DNA of 64,000 nt from Setophaga petechia (lineage: Eukaryota > Chordata > Aves > Passeriformes > Parulidae). Below, piece after piece: positions 47,473 through 58,339 of this stretch (positions within the stretch are counted from its first letter, which is position 1; every line of letters begins with the position of its first letter). Below the pieces are notes generated by a model. That model saw only the letters and a program-made list of their open reading frames with translations, had not been told where the DNA came from and did no database searches. The stretch is taken from assembly GCA_024362935.1 (NCBI GenBank), contig JANCRA010000018.1, positions 186,001 through 250,000 of the forward strand, in the 5' to 3' direction. The translations under genes and the position numbers were made by a program.

Positions 47473-49300
47473 ATCCAAATAAAAGCGTTCATTAGAGCAT
47501 CCAGATTGCAGAGCTCCACTGAGAAGGCAAAAATTGCTGTTCCAAATTCTGCTGAGCTCTCCTTGGGTGCTGCTGTCCCCAAAATCCACCTGGCTGCAGA
47601 TGGCTGCTGCTCCTAATTGCTGCAGGTTTTACCATGAGCTAATTGCCTGCTCAGAGCCCGTTGTGTAAAGCAGCAGAAGTAATGGCCCATGAGACATTAG
47701 AGGTGATTAGGAAAAATAAAGTTCTGTGGAAGACTGAGATGTTGGCTGCCTGGAAGTTATTTCTTCACTTCAAATTCCAGCAGCTCAGGTGGGCAGGAGG
47801 ATACAGCAAGAAAATTAAAAGTGGAGTGGTTAAGCTGCTACTCAGCCTGAGTTAGCAAATTAAGAACAAGACAAATAAACAAAAAACTCCTCCAGATTAT
47901 ATGTGATCAAATAAGCAGGATAAAAAGAAAAAAAAGCAGGGGAAGACCTGATATAAAGTGAAAAATGTGCAGAGTGAATTTTTCACTACTTCAAACAGAG
48001 ATAATTTAACTCAATAAAATCAAAAGCTGGAGCAGGGAATGTGTTTTTGGTGGTGTTATGGACCTGGGATTTTTCACACAGGAACTCAGCAGCTTGGAAA
48101 TATCCTGGCAGTCAAGAAGTCAAATTAAAAAATGGTTGTTGAAGGGAAAAAAAAAAAAAAAAAAAGGTGATCACATTAAATCAAAATTGACTTTCATTCT
48201 GGCCAGAGTATGGCTACATGATGGTACATTAATGTTTCATAGAGAAATTTGCTTAAAAGCACATGAACATATGAAGGGTAAGTGGAGCATCTGAAGAGGC
48301 TGCAAAAATATTGCAGTAAAAAATCTCTCGGAGTAAATTATTCAAAGTATATAGAAATTATGAAACAATGCAGTGTTTTAATAACCACTCTGAGCCTCAA
48401 ACTTTTTCAGGTCTAGGCTGGAATTTGGGTTCAATGAGGATTTATAAAGATCCCACATTCAGGGGGGATCAGGCACCCACAGTGCTCTGGGAAGCTCCTC
48501 CCCAGGGATTTCTTAAACACAGATGATCTGTTCTTTCTTTTGAGAGTTCTTGATCTATCCTACAATAAAATCTAATAGTACATTTTCATTTTAAATGACA
48601 GATAGTCATGATCCTGTCAGAGCTTTCCATCGGGAAACCTAATTTTTAGTTTTGAAATAGCAAAATAATGCTAGAGACAAGTCTTAGAGGAACGAATTTG
48701 CACATCAACATCCTCATATCTGCCAGCCCCTAACTTTAGGGGAACTTTGGGTCAGGCTTTGGATTGAAAAGTGGAGTTTTTTGAGCAAAAGTATTGTGTG
48801 ATATAAACCAGAAATCTTCCAGCCTAGTCTTTTAAATTCTGGAGGGTTCATGTTTAAAGAAATGCTTTGCTGTCAGCAGACAAATACTGAAATAATTGTT
48901 CTCTAGGGGATGACAAACACCCGTTAAAATGCAGACACACATCCAGTTCTTCATTTTTAGAGCACACTAAAAGTTTGATACACTGGGGACTGGCAGATTG
49001 ATCAGGGAATCTGGAGGTTGGACAACAAACAATTTCTCATTTCTGTCTACAGCAGCTGAACACAAGCTTTGAAATAAGAATAATTCAGTGGCACAAAAGG
49101 TTCTGATCACACCAATTTTACAAAATATCCTGATACAGTTCTGATGGAGGAATAGGGGGGTGTTGGTGCAGGAGAGGCTCCTGGTGATGCCTGGAGCAGA
49201 GGCTGGGCAGAGTCCCAGAATAAAGCAGGGATTTATCCAAAGCATCTCCTGCATGGATCCACCTTGGGCAGCACCAGAGCCCAGCCAGGGCTGCAGCCAA
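47473..49300. other. Unique stretch, no gene recognised
   Basis: About 1.8 kb. A run of about 20 A residues near 48149-48168 is a simple repeat. No gene body that would make it a processed-pseudogene tail is visible upstream. Confidence 0.45.
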
Positions 49301-49409
49301 GATGAACCAAAATGGCCCCAAAATGCACAAAATGCACCCAAGATGAACCCAAATGGCCCCAAAATGCACAAAATGCACCCAAAATGAACCAAAATGGCCC
49401 CAAAATGCA
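49301..49409. repeat. 41-bp tandem repeat, about 2.7 copies
   Basis: The unit is GATGAACCAAAATGGCCCCA followed by AAATGCACAAAATGCACCCAA. Copies are nearly identical, suggesting recent expansion. Overlapping open frames are artefacts. Confidence 0.92.
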
Positions 49410-49909
49410 CGAGCGCTGCCGGGGTCTGTCCCTGGGATCAGTTCTGCTCCATTTGCATCTTGCAGTTCATTGTCCCATTGCAGCTTTAGCCCAGGCAGTC
49501 CCACCCTGCTTGTTTTTCTCTCTGCAGCCCACGGGGTTTGTGCTCTTGGGCTGAGATTTGGATCATTTGTCCTTGGTGCCCAGCTGGAGCAGGAATTGTT
49601 TTGTCTCCCTGCTCTGTGCACAGAGCTCACCATCCCATAATATGGAGCCCAGACCCACACACTAAAGCAGCACAGAATGTGAAAATATAAAATCTAAACC
49701 TGAGGCACACTGGCACTGGTGAGGTTCGCAACAATGCCGTGGGCATGGTGCCAATCTGCAGGGCACGAGGTGAGGCCAATCATGGCATAACCCAGTCCTG
49801 GTGTGGCTGTGAGGGCCAGAGGGAGGGGTCCAGCCCCAGCTGGGCTTAGGGTGGGTTTGGGTTTAGGCTTAGATTTAAGAGGGAGGAGGAGCAGTTTGGG
49901 TTTTGGTTT
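49410..49909. other. Unique stretch
   Basis: No gene recognised. A short GGGTTTGGGTTTAGG motif near 49855 is too small to call interstitial telomeric repeat. Confidence 0.4.
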
Positions 49910-50022
49910 CTCAGAATTGCTTAGGTTGGAAAAGACCTCTCAAATATTCCAGTCCAACAATTCTGGTACTGCTGAGCCCTCCACTCAAGCATGTCCCCTG
50001 GTGCCACATCTCCTGGAGAAGG
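49910..50022 (-). mobile_element. CR1 LINE 3'-end fragment
   Basis: CAGAATTGCTTAGGTTGGAA, AAGACCTCTCAAATATTCCA, GTCCAACAATTCTGG and CATGTCCCCTGGTGCCACAT match a CR1 3' end in minus orientation. Confidence 0.88.
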
Positions 50023-50431
50023 TAGGAACCGAGGTGTTCTTGATTGCCTTATTCATGATGGTTAATATAATACTTTTTATGGCTTTTTATCCTTCTTTGT
50101 GTTTGTGTTAATGAGTTTGTCCCCTTTTGTGTCACAGAGATTCTGGGTAGAAATCTCAGCTTTGGCAATGTCCTTTAAGGTGTTAAAAAACAGCAGAATT
50201 GGTGTTTTCAACTGTGTTTTGTCCCAAATCTGTTCAGAGGAGCTTTTTATTAGGTACTCTGGCTAATGAAGTGTCCTTTGATAATTAATTTGTCAGATTC
50301 AATTTATTGTTTCATTAAAAAAAACTCCAAAAAGTTGAATGTCTGGCTTTGGTGTTAAATTCAGAGTGAGTAAGTTCAGACAAAGCTGCTAAAAATAATA
50401 AAAAATCAGTGTTGTGTGTTCAGCCAGAACC
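50023..50431. other. Unique AT-rich sequence
   Basis: No gene or repeat recognised. Confidence 0.4.
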
Positions 50432-50530
50432 TGCTGGATTAATGAATTTGAGAACTGGTGGATTAATGAATTTTGGGACTGGTGGATTAATGGATTTTGG
50501 GACTGGTGGATTAATGAATTTTGGGACTGA
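50432..50530. repeat. 24-bp tandem repeat, about 4 copies
   Basis: The unit is GGATTAATGAATTTTGGGAC plus TGGT, with one GGATTTTGGG variant and a more diverged first unit. Confidence 0.92.
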
Positions 50531-51915
50531 ATTGGGCAGTGCAGGAGGTGGTTGTTGTAAATATTTGTGATATGTGAGCATGAGACCCAGCTCTCTTTGG
50601 GTGAACCTGTTTGGGGTAATTCCACCCCAGGGCTTGACCTCCCTGCCTGCACAGTAATTAGTGGGGATTTTTGTGCAGTGGAACGATGAGATTTGCATTC
50701 CTTGGTCTCAAATCTGTTGGAAAATGAGGGAAATAACTTTTAGTAGAAATGAGCATTTATGGGAGAGGTTTGCTCAGCACTGGGATGGTTCAAGGACTTG
50801 GTTTTCTGTGCCCAGACACCACAAAAAGGGGCAAAAAAATCATATCAGGCAGCAAAGCAGGAGCTGAGGATTTCTGGAGCAATCTTGGTGCTATAATGCT
50901 GATAAGCAGGGAATTCTGATTTTTTTAAGGGAAATAATTCCAAAATATAGCCACTGCAATGGAGTTGTGACAGCTTGAAGTCAACTAAAACTTGTTCCCT
51001 GTGCTCCCAGTTCCCAGGAATGTTAATTAGGAGTTAACTGGTGTGGAAGGTTGGGTTTTTCTGGGATTTTTGGAGGCTCTCTCTGGAGATGAGGGCATTA
51101 ATAAGCCTCTGCCTGGGTGTTGGTTACTATGACACCATTAATAAGGACAGGCTGTTTCTATGGCAGGCATGCAGAATGGTTTAGGTGTAAAGATGGCTCC
51201 AAGACAAAAAAAAAAAATAAACCCTTATTTTCTCTTGATAACAACACAAATGAAAGCTGTAATTAGAAGGTTATTAAAGCTTTATGGTTTTAATAAACTC
51301 TTTTCTGTTTGCTGTTTGGGGCTGGAGGTGTTTGGGTCCATGTGGTTTAAGGAGTATTGCCTGGAAATTCAGTTTGGTTTAGAGTTCCTCCTCAGACTCA
51401 TCCAGGATGTTATTCCAAGCCACATGCAAGTGTTAATCCTTGCTTATAAATAAGAATAAAACAGAGTTTAGGCTGAAGACTAACCTGGGGCTGGCAGGGT
51501 TTGTTTGGGATGGGTTGCAGTCACATTTGTCCCCATTGCAGTTTTCTGTAAAGAAATGGAAATTGCTGGCTACTCTGCATGATTCCAGGGAGCTGTCAGT
51601 CCTAAGGGAGTTAAAATGCATTTGTGCATGTGTTCACACCATTTTTAACTCCTCTGGGAGCCCTGTTTTCCTGCTGACTCCACCTCCCATCCCTCCCAGC
51701 AGTGCCACCACAGGCTGTGCCACCTTGTGAGCAAAGCACAAAACCTGTGCTGGCCCCTGGCGCCTCTTTTATCATTAAATTCCCCAAAAAATCACTGCCA
51801 TAGTTCCGTTTTGATTTGTTGCTTATTTTTCTGCGTGCATTCCTGCCTTTGCCATCCCTTTTTACCAATGGCTTTGCCTGGAGGAGACATCCTTGGGGAG
51901 CAGCTTTATGGATGG
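50531..51915. other. Unique stretch, no gene recognised
   Basis: About 1.4 kb, AT-rich on the left and GC-richer toward the array on the right. No gene identifiable. Confidence 0.45.
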
Positions 51916-52012
51916 GGTCAGGATGTGAGGCAGGGAGCAAACACTGTCCGGGATGTGAGGCAGGGAGCAAACACTGTCCAGGATGTGAGGCAGGGAGCAA
52001 ACACTGTCCGGG
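51916..52012. repeat. 30-bp tandem repeat, 3 copies
   Basis: The unit is GGATGTGAGGCAGGGAGCAA followed by ACACTGTCCG/A. Copies are almost identical. It directly precedes the GC-rich 21-bp array. Confidence 0.93.
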
Positions 52013-52051
52013 ATGCTCGGGTGGAGCCTCGGGGCGGTGTGACCGGAGAGA

Positions 52052-53002
52052 GCTGAGCCGGGAGCGGGGCTGGAGGAGCCGGGAGCGGGGCTGGAGGAGC
52101 CGGGAGCGGGGCTGGAGGAGCCGGGAGCGGGGGCTGGAGGAGCCGGGAGCGGGGCTGGAGGAGCCGGGAGCGGGGCTGGAGGAGCCGGGAGCGGGGCTGG
52201 AGGAGCCGGGAGCGGGGATGAGGGAGCCAGGAGCGGGGATGAGGGAGCCGGGAGCGGGGCTGGAGGAGCCGGGAGCGGGGGCTGGAGGAGCCGGGAGCGG
52301 GGATGAGGGAGCCAGGAGCGGGGTGGAGGAGCCAGGAGCGGGGATGAGGGAGCCGGGAGCGGGGTGGAGGAGCCGGGAGCGGGGCTGAGGGAGCCGGGAG
52401 CGGGGATGAGGGAGCCAGGAGCGGGGCCTGGAGGAGCCAGGATCGGGGGCTGGAGGAGCCAGGATCGGGGGCTGGAGGAGCCAGGAGCGGGGCTGGAGGA
52501 GCCAGGAGCGGGGGATGAGGGAGCCAGGAGCGGGGCTGGGGGAGCCGGGAGCGGGGCTGGAGGAGCCGGGAGCGGGGCTGGAGGAGCCGGGAGCGGGGCT
52601 GGAGGAGCCGGGAGCGGGGCTGGGGGAGCCGGGAGCGGGGCTGGGGGAGCCGGGAGCGGGGCTGGAGGAGCCAGGAGCGGGGATGAGGGAGCCAGGAGCG
52701 GGGCTGGAGGAGCCGGGAGCGGGGATGAGGGAGCCGGGAGCGGGGCTGGAGGAGCCGGGAGCGGGGATGAGGGAGCCAGGAGCGGGGCTGGGGGAGCCGG
52801 GAGCGGGGATGAGGGAGCCAGGAGCGGGGATGAGGGAGCCGGGAGCGGGGATGAGGGAGCCAGGAGCGGGGATGAGGGAGCCGGGAGCGGGGATGAGGGA
52901 GCCAGGAGCGGGGGGCTGGAGGAGCCGGGAGCGGGATGGAGGAGCCGGGAGCGGGGCTGGAGGAGCCGGGAGCGGGCATGGAGGAGCCGGGAGCGGGGCT
53001 GG
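52052..53002. repeat. GC-rich 21-bp minisatellite, ~45 copies, CpG- and G-rich
   Basis: The unit is CTGGAGGAGCCGGGAGCGGGG, alternating with an ATGAGGGAGCCAGGAGCGGGG type. Almost every unit has one or two CpGs, unlike the CpG-poor surroundings. Stretches such as 52721-52745 and 52532-52556 contain four runs of three or more G with loops of 7 or fewer and so match the canonical G-quadruplex pattern. Since 21 bp is 7 codons without stops, long frames stay open on both strands (496 codons minus at 51611-53101; 253 codons plus at 52364-53125), all of low complexity. These are not treated as genes. Confidence 0.96.
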
Positions 53003-53186
53003 TGTCCCCGGCTGCCATCCAGCGCTAGGTGGCACGCTGGGAGTGGGAATGGGCCGGGCTGGGTGAATTCCTGCCGAGCTCAGGGACAGAGCCCCGTGCA
53101 AGGGACAAATCAGAGAAGAGAATGAACTGAGTGTGGCACAGCTCCTGGCTGGGGGATGTTTGCTGTTAAAATGGGAGGGAATCTCT

Positions 53187-53798
53187 GGGTTTTGGGGGTT
53201 TTTTTAGTGTTTTGGGGTTTTTTGTGTGTTTTTGGGGCTTTTTTTTGGGTGTTTTTGGGGCTTTTTTTGGTGAGTTTTGGGGGGTTTTTTTGTGTGTTTT
53301 GGGGCTCCTTTTTGGTGTGGTTTGGGGGCTTTTTTTTGCTGTTTTGGGGGCTTTTTTTGGTGTTTTGGGGGCTTTTTTTGGTGTTTTGGGGGGTTTTTTT
53401 TGTGTGTTTTGGGGTTTTTTTTTGGTGTTTTGGGGCTTTTTTTTGGCATTTTGGGGGCTTTTTTGGTGTTTTGGGGCTTTTTTTTGGTGTGGTTTGGGGG
53501 GGTTTTTTGGTGTGGTTTGGGGGGATTTTTGGGTGTTTTGGGGACTTTTTTTGGGTGTTTTGGGGGCTTTTTTTTGGTGTTTTGGCGTTTTTTGTGTGTG
53601 TTTTGGGGTTTTTTTTGGTGTTTGGGGGCTTTTTTTTTGTGTGGTTTGGGGTTTTTTTTTTGTGTGGTTTGGAGGGGTTTTTTGTGTGGTTTGGGGGGGT
53701 TTTTTGTGTGTTTGTGGGGGGGGGGTTGTGTTTTGGGAGGTTTTTTTGGTGTGTTTTGGGTGTTTTTTTTGTGTTTTGGGCAGTTTTTTGTGTTTTGA
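53187..53798. repeat. G/T-rich minisatellite, ~0.6 kb
   Basis: Imperfect ~20-27 bp units of the type TTTTGGGGGCTTTTTTTGGT separated by GTGTT. The plus strand is almost pure G+T. Open frames of about 230-246 codons on either strand reflect composition only (Phe/Gly/Val or Lys/Pro/Thr). Confidence 0.94.
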
Positions 53799-54070
53799 TT
53801 ATTATTATCGTTTTTATATTACTTATATTTAATGTGGGTGTTACAGCCACCTAACAGCTCTCAAACATCAAAATCTGATTTTTTTTTTGCTCTCTCTCAC
53901 AAATGCCTTCCTAGTGGCACCTTATATGATTTATATTATATAAATCTAAGAGTTCCACTTAGAATCAGACACAAAATGAGCTCTTGGAGAGTTTGGAGTG
54001 GCAGCACCAAGCTCCTGCTCTCCCTGTCCCCAGTGGCAACACAGACCTGCTCTGCCTTATGACAAGGGGG
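53799..54070. other. Unique sequence
   Basis: Nothing recognised between the two arrays. Confidence 0.4.
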
Positions 54071-54320
54071 AATCCTGCCTGTACAATCCCCCCACAATTT
54101 TAGGTCCTTAAACAGGAATTCCCCCACAATTTTAGGTCCTTAAACAGGAATTCCTGCCTGTACAATCCCACAGTTTTAGATCCTTAAACAGGAATTCCTG
54201 CCTGTACAATCTCCCCACAATTTTAGATCCTTAAACAGGAATTCCTGCCTGTACAATCCCACAGTTTTAGATCCTTAAACAGGAATTCCTGCCTGTACAA
54301 TCCCCCCACAATTTTAGGAT
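54071..54320. repeat. ~45-bp minisatellite, 5-6 copies, with 12-bp palindrome
   Basis: The unit contains TGCCTGTACAATCCC, CCCACAATTTTAGGTCCTTA and AACAGGAATTCC. Units alternate between a CCCCCCACAATTTT form and a shorter CCCACAGTTTT form. Most junctions contain CAGGAATTCCTG, a perfect 12-bp palindrome. Confidence 0.93.
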
Positions 54321-54542
54321 CTGCTGATTTTACTGTCCCTTCTGAGGGTGCTGCTCGTTGATCCCCCTCTCCTGCAGGCCCAAATTTTGCTGCTCCCATG
54401 GGATGCTGCTGCCTCTGCAAGCAGTGCTGTCCTCAGTGCCTCTGGGTCACTGGGAAGAAAAGAAAAACAAAGAGGGAAAAATAAACCTAATCCAAACAAA
54501 TTAAATCCTGTGGCCAGCCCACACTCATTGACAGGAAGTGCA
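54321..54542. other. Unique sequence
   Basis: No gene or repeat recognised. Confidence 0.4.
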
Positions 54543-54800
54543 GTCATGGAGTTGTGGATTTGGGGTTGGAAGAGATCTTAAAAATCATCAAATCCACCCC
54601 TGCCATGGCAGGGACACCTCCCACTGTCCCAGGCTGCTCCAGGCCCCTGTGTCCAACCTGGCCTTGGACAATTCCAGGGATCCAGGGGCAGCCCCAGCTG
54701 CTCTGGGAATTCCACCTTGTGTCAGGGCCTGCCCACCCTCATGTCATGGAATTTTTGCCCAGTTTGGAGCCATTCCCTTGTGTCCTATCCGATATCCTGT
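54543..54800 (-). mobile_element. CR1 LINE 3' end
   Basis: GATTTGGGGTTGGAAGAGAT, CACCCCTGCCATGGCAGGGA, CAACCTGGCCTTGGACAATT, GGCAGCCCCAGCTGCTCTGG and TTGGAGCCATTCCCTTGTGT follow CR1 order in minus orientation. Confidence 0.94.
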
Positions 54801-56099
54801 TCCATCTCCTCTTTGATTCTAAACATGGAAACAGTTGTGCAGGGATAACACAGAGCAATGGGGATTTCAGCAAACTGGGATTTAAACCTCACTGTTTAAA
54901 TCTGATCTCTCCAGGACTGAGCACAAATTTCCTCCACATTTTCCACAATGCTCTCCCCACCTGTGTTTGATGAATTATTGCACCCTCACTGACACCATTT
55001 TTGTGTTTTGGACTCAAACCCCTCTGAGAGACAGCGATGGCTGCACTGACTGCCCCTGGCATCTTTTGGATGCTGTGGTGGGAAAATGAGGAGCTCTTGG
55101 CTAATTGCCTTCAGGAGGAGCAAATTGGGTGATGAAAGGAGCAGTGTTCCATGTGCCAGTGGCTGTTGTTCTCAGAGTGAGGATATTTGTGATATCTTCA
55201 GCTGAAAGGTGGTGAAGGAGTTGCTGTGTCATTCCCAAGAATGTGACAACTCCCACTTTGGCCAAAAGCTGCAATCCCCCCGAGGTGATTCAGGCAAATC
55301 TTTGATAGAGACCCAATTTCATTGATATTTTCTATTTTCCTGCTGCTGGATATGCTTCAGGCAACTCAGTGACAATCCTAAACTCCAATATCACGGGGAG
55401 ATCAAGGGACAGGAGGTGACTTTGGAGTTTGGGCTGTTTCTGTGCACACTTGTCACGAGAACAGCGGGATGCCCTCGACTGCAGGTGCCACTAAGAGCTC
55501 CAAAAAGGCATCAGATCTTGTCTCTGTTGTAGGCAGCTGCATCAACAAATCCTTTGAAAAATATATCCACAGAATCCATGGGACTTCTGACAGGCTTTGG
55601 GAGTTTGATCACCAAATCTTGGAAGAAAACCCCAGCTCTGGAGTCAAACAAAGGAGCAAGCAAAACCCCAGATTACCCTGGATGCTATAAAATCCAGATT
55701 TTGGTATAAGGAGAGAAAATCAAACCTATTTGTATAAATGTGATGCTGCTCTGAAGCGTTGCTTCCTTTCAGAGAGTTAGTTATTCAAAATTCCCAAGAA
55801 AATCAGGGAATGCAGGTTTTGTAGAGGGCAGAGGGACAAGAAAAAGCCAGTTCACCCTTTTAGGAGGGTGCTGGATGAATGTCTTCAAATTGCAATTATT
55901 TTAGAGAAGCAAAGAGTTTCTGCAGGAAAAAACTGAGATCCAACTCTTTCTATCCCTATCAGACTCCTATTAATACTAATAAGGTTTCAGGGGTGTTTTT
56001 AAAGGGAATAATATTAAAACAATGTTCAGACATGCTGACTGGGTTTTATTGTGGGAGGTTTGAAATGACATCCCACCATTAAATAAAATAATCATGTTA
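54801..56099. other. Unique stretch, no gene recognised
   Basis: About 1.3 kb. Nothing identifiable. Confidence 0.45.
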
Positions 56100-56290
56100 T
56101 CAGGGAATGATTTGGCTTGGGAGAGGCTTTAGGGATCATATCCAGCCTCTGCCAGGGCTTCACCTCCCTCACAAGGAATGTTTCTCTTAATATCTCACCT
56201 AAATTCAGATTCTTTCAGTTGTAAACCATTCCCTCATCCATATCCCCTAATCCCTCCCATGCACATGGACTGTCCATCTGAGGTCTGTAT
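56100..56290 (-). mobile_element. Diverged CR1 LINE fragment
   Basis: TTGGCTTGGGAGAGGCTTTA, TCTCTTAATATCTCACCTAA, ATTCAGATTCTTTCAGTTGT and AAACCATTCCCTCATCC match the CR1 3' region (complement of the part read in birds as TAATATCTAACCTAAA...TTTCAGTTTAAAACCATT). Minus orientation. Confidence 0.82.
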
Positions 56291-58339
56291 AGCCTGGAAA
56301 AAATCAGGAGATTTTTTATTTTCCTGTTTCCCCTCCAATTTTATCATGCTTTGATGATCATGGAAGCTCTTTCAGAGCAGATTTTGAGCTGGATTTTGAG
56401 GAGGTGTAAAAATAGGGATTGGTCTTACTTTAATTTGGGGTTTTTCTGTCATTGTGCATCTTCATGTTCATACATTGGGATATTTTCTCTCTGTCAGTGT
56501 CTCCCCCATTGGACTATCCTTGGACCATTAGGGAAATCCTGCTTTTTAATTAAATGCTTAATTCTAAACAGGGATCAAGATCTATTTATATCCATTAAGG
56601 TTTTTTTAATATTAAAAATAATCAGGTGTGTGTTGGCACAGCAACTCCTCCTGCTGCTGCTCCAGGAGTGCTGACCTCAGAGCCAGGAGAATATTCCTTA
56701 AATGAGAGACTTCATTACACACCTGGAAATTCCAAATTCCTGCTCAAGTGGGTGCACTGGAAAGCTGCAGCTGCAATCCATCACTTTACTGCTTTAACCT
56801 TCCAGAGCTGGTGTTGAAATGTTAACATTTAACGTGGTCATGGAGCCACTGCTTCCCCTGCTTGTGAAACCTCTCAGGTGAGGTCAGGTGTGTTTGTTAA
56901 ATCCTGGATTTTATAACCAGGACAGTGGGAGTCTGGCTGCTGGGATAACTGGAGATTTTTGTCTGGAATTCAGCTTCTGATGTGCTCAAATTGGCCCTGT
57001 ACTCTCTTAATTCCAGGTTCAGAACCCTAACTGGGAGGATGTGGGGAGAAGGAAATGCTGGAAAAGGATATTAATTATAAATAAATAAAAAATAAATAAA
57101 AATCTTAAATTAATTAAGATTTTAATTTGGTGGGAGACACAGAGACTTTCCCTCCCAATATCTTCAGTGGGGACAGTGCATGTCACCATAAATACGGTGC
57201 TGTGCTGGGTGAGCTGTTATTGGTCATTACACATAAAAAGTGGAATAAAGACACTTTAATTTCATGTCTTTCATATTCCCAACCTGTTCTCCATGAGCTG
57301 TGCATCCCAGCAGGGAGGATCCTGTGTGCACCCATCACAACACACAGAATATGCCTTGGCTTTTGTCCTGCAGCACTGCTGAAAAATAAGAATTGATGGT
57401 TTTTTAAATATCAATGTGTCCTAAATTAGTGAAATGTTGGGGAAAGCCCCATGTGGATTTCAGTGGGGATACTTTACTCTGACCATGAATTATTTCATGT
57501 ATTTCCCATGAGATATTTGCATGTCAATACAGCAGTGTATTTTGTATTTTACTTTTGCTGCTAGATGATCTTGGACAGAGCACAAAAGGTGAATTCTGGT
57601 GGAAATAACACAGAAATACAATTTTTTCTGTGCTGGCCTCTTCTGGGTGGATGCATATTCCAAAGTCAGGGAGTTCATCCCTGGAGCACTCATTGTTCCT
57701 TGGTGTTAAAAACTGAGAAATTATCTCCACAAAGTGGGATATCTGCAACTGGAAAATATTTCATTTTCCAATATATATATTTCCAATCATTTTTCAATAT
57801 ATAATATTTCAATATTTCATGGTATGGATATCTCTAAGTGGAATAGGAGATGGTAGAGCAGGCAGTGATTTTGTTTTAGATCTGCAATTCAGACAATTGG
57901 GTTTTTTCCCTGAAAAATGATGTCTATATTGAAAAATGAAGAATAAAAGGAAGAAATGAGTGATCATTTTAACGTGGGGTTTAACACATAATTGATACCC
58001 TCATTTGAAGCTGTATCATCTCCTGTATAATTCCTGTGAGCAGCTCTTTTATTGAGAAGTATTGCTGCTATCAGTGCCACTTTTATCTCAGAATCTTTTT
58101 GTACAATGCAAAGCTGGGAAGAAAAATGTTTTCTTTCCTTCAGTCACTCATCCCTGCAAACCCCAAAGACAAACAGCTGAAATTCCTGGGGGTGAGGCAG
58201 AATCATTTATCACTCCAAATTCTGGAGCACAGAGCCTGGGAGATCAGGCTGAATGCTGAGAGACAGCTGACATTCCACTCCAGGAAAAAAGAAGGAAGGG
58301 AAGGGTGGAATTTACCACAGAACTTTCATAGTGAGGAGG
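56291..58339. other. Unique AT-rich stretch, no gene recognised
   Basis: About 2 kb. There are AT-rich simple patches at 57066-57125 and 57765-57820. No gene identifiable. Confidence 0.5.

Noticed and set aside
48058..48300. Possible processed pseudogene ending in a ~20-base poly-A run
   Set aside because: No recognisable gene upstream of the A-run, sequence continues with an open frame past it, and no target-site duplication could be paired.
49850..49880. Telomere-like GGGTTTGGGTTTAGG motif
   Set aside because: Only about two irregular units, far too short and imperfect for an interstitial telomeric repeat.
51611..53101. 496-codon minus-strand and 253-codon plus-strand open frames
   Set aside because: They lie in the 21-bp GC-rich array. 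The period is a multiple of three without stops, so frames stay open on both strands, and the product is a monotonous Ser/Pro/Ala/Gly repeat.
53110..53850. 246-codon Lys/Pro-rich minus frame and 232-codon Phe/Gly/Val-rich plus frame
   Set aside because: Composition artefact of the G/T-rich array. The apparent membrane-like hydrophobicity comes from TTT and GGN codons.
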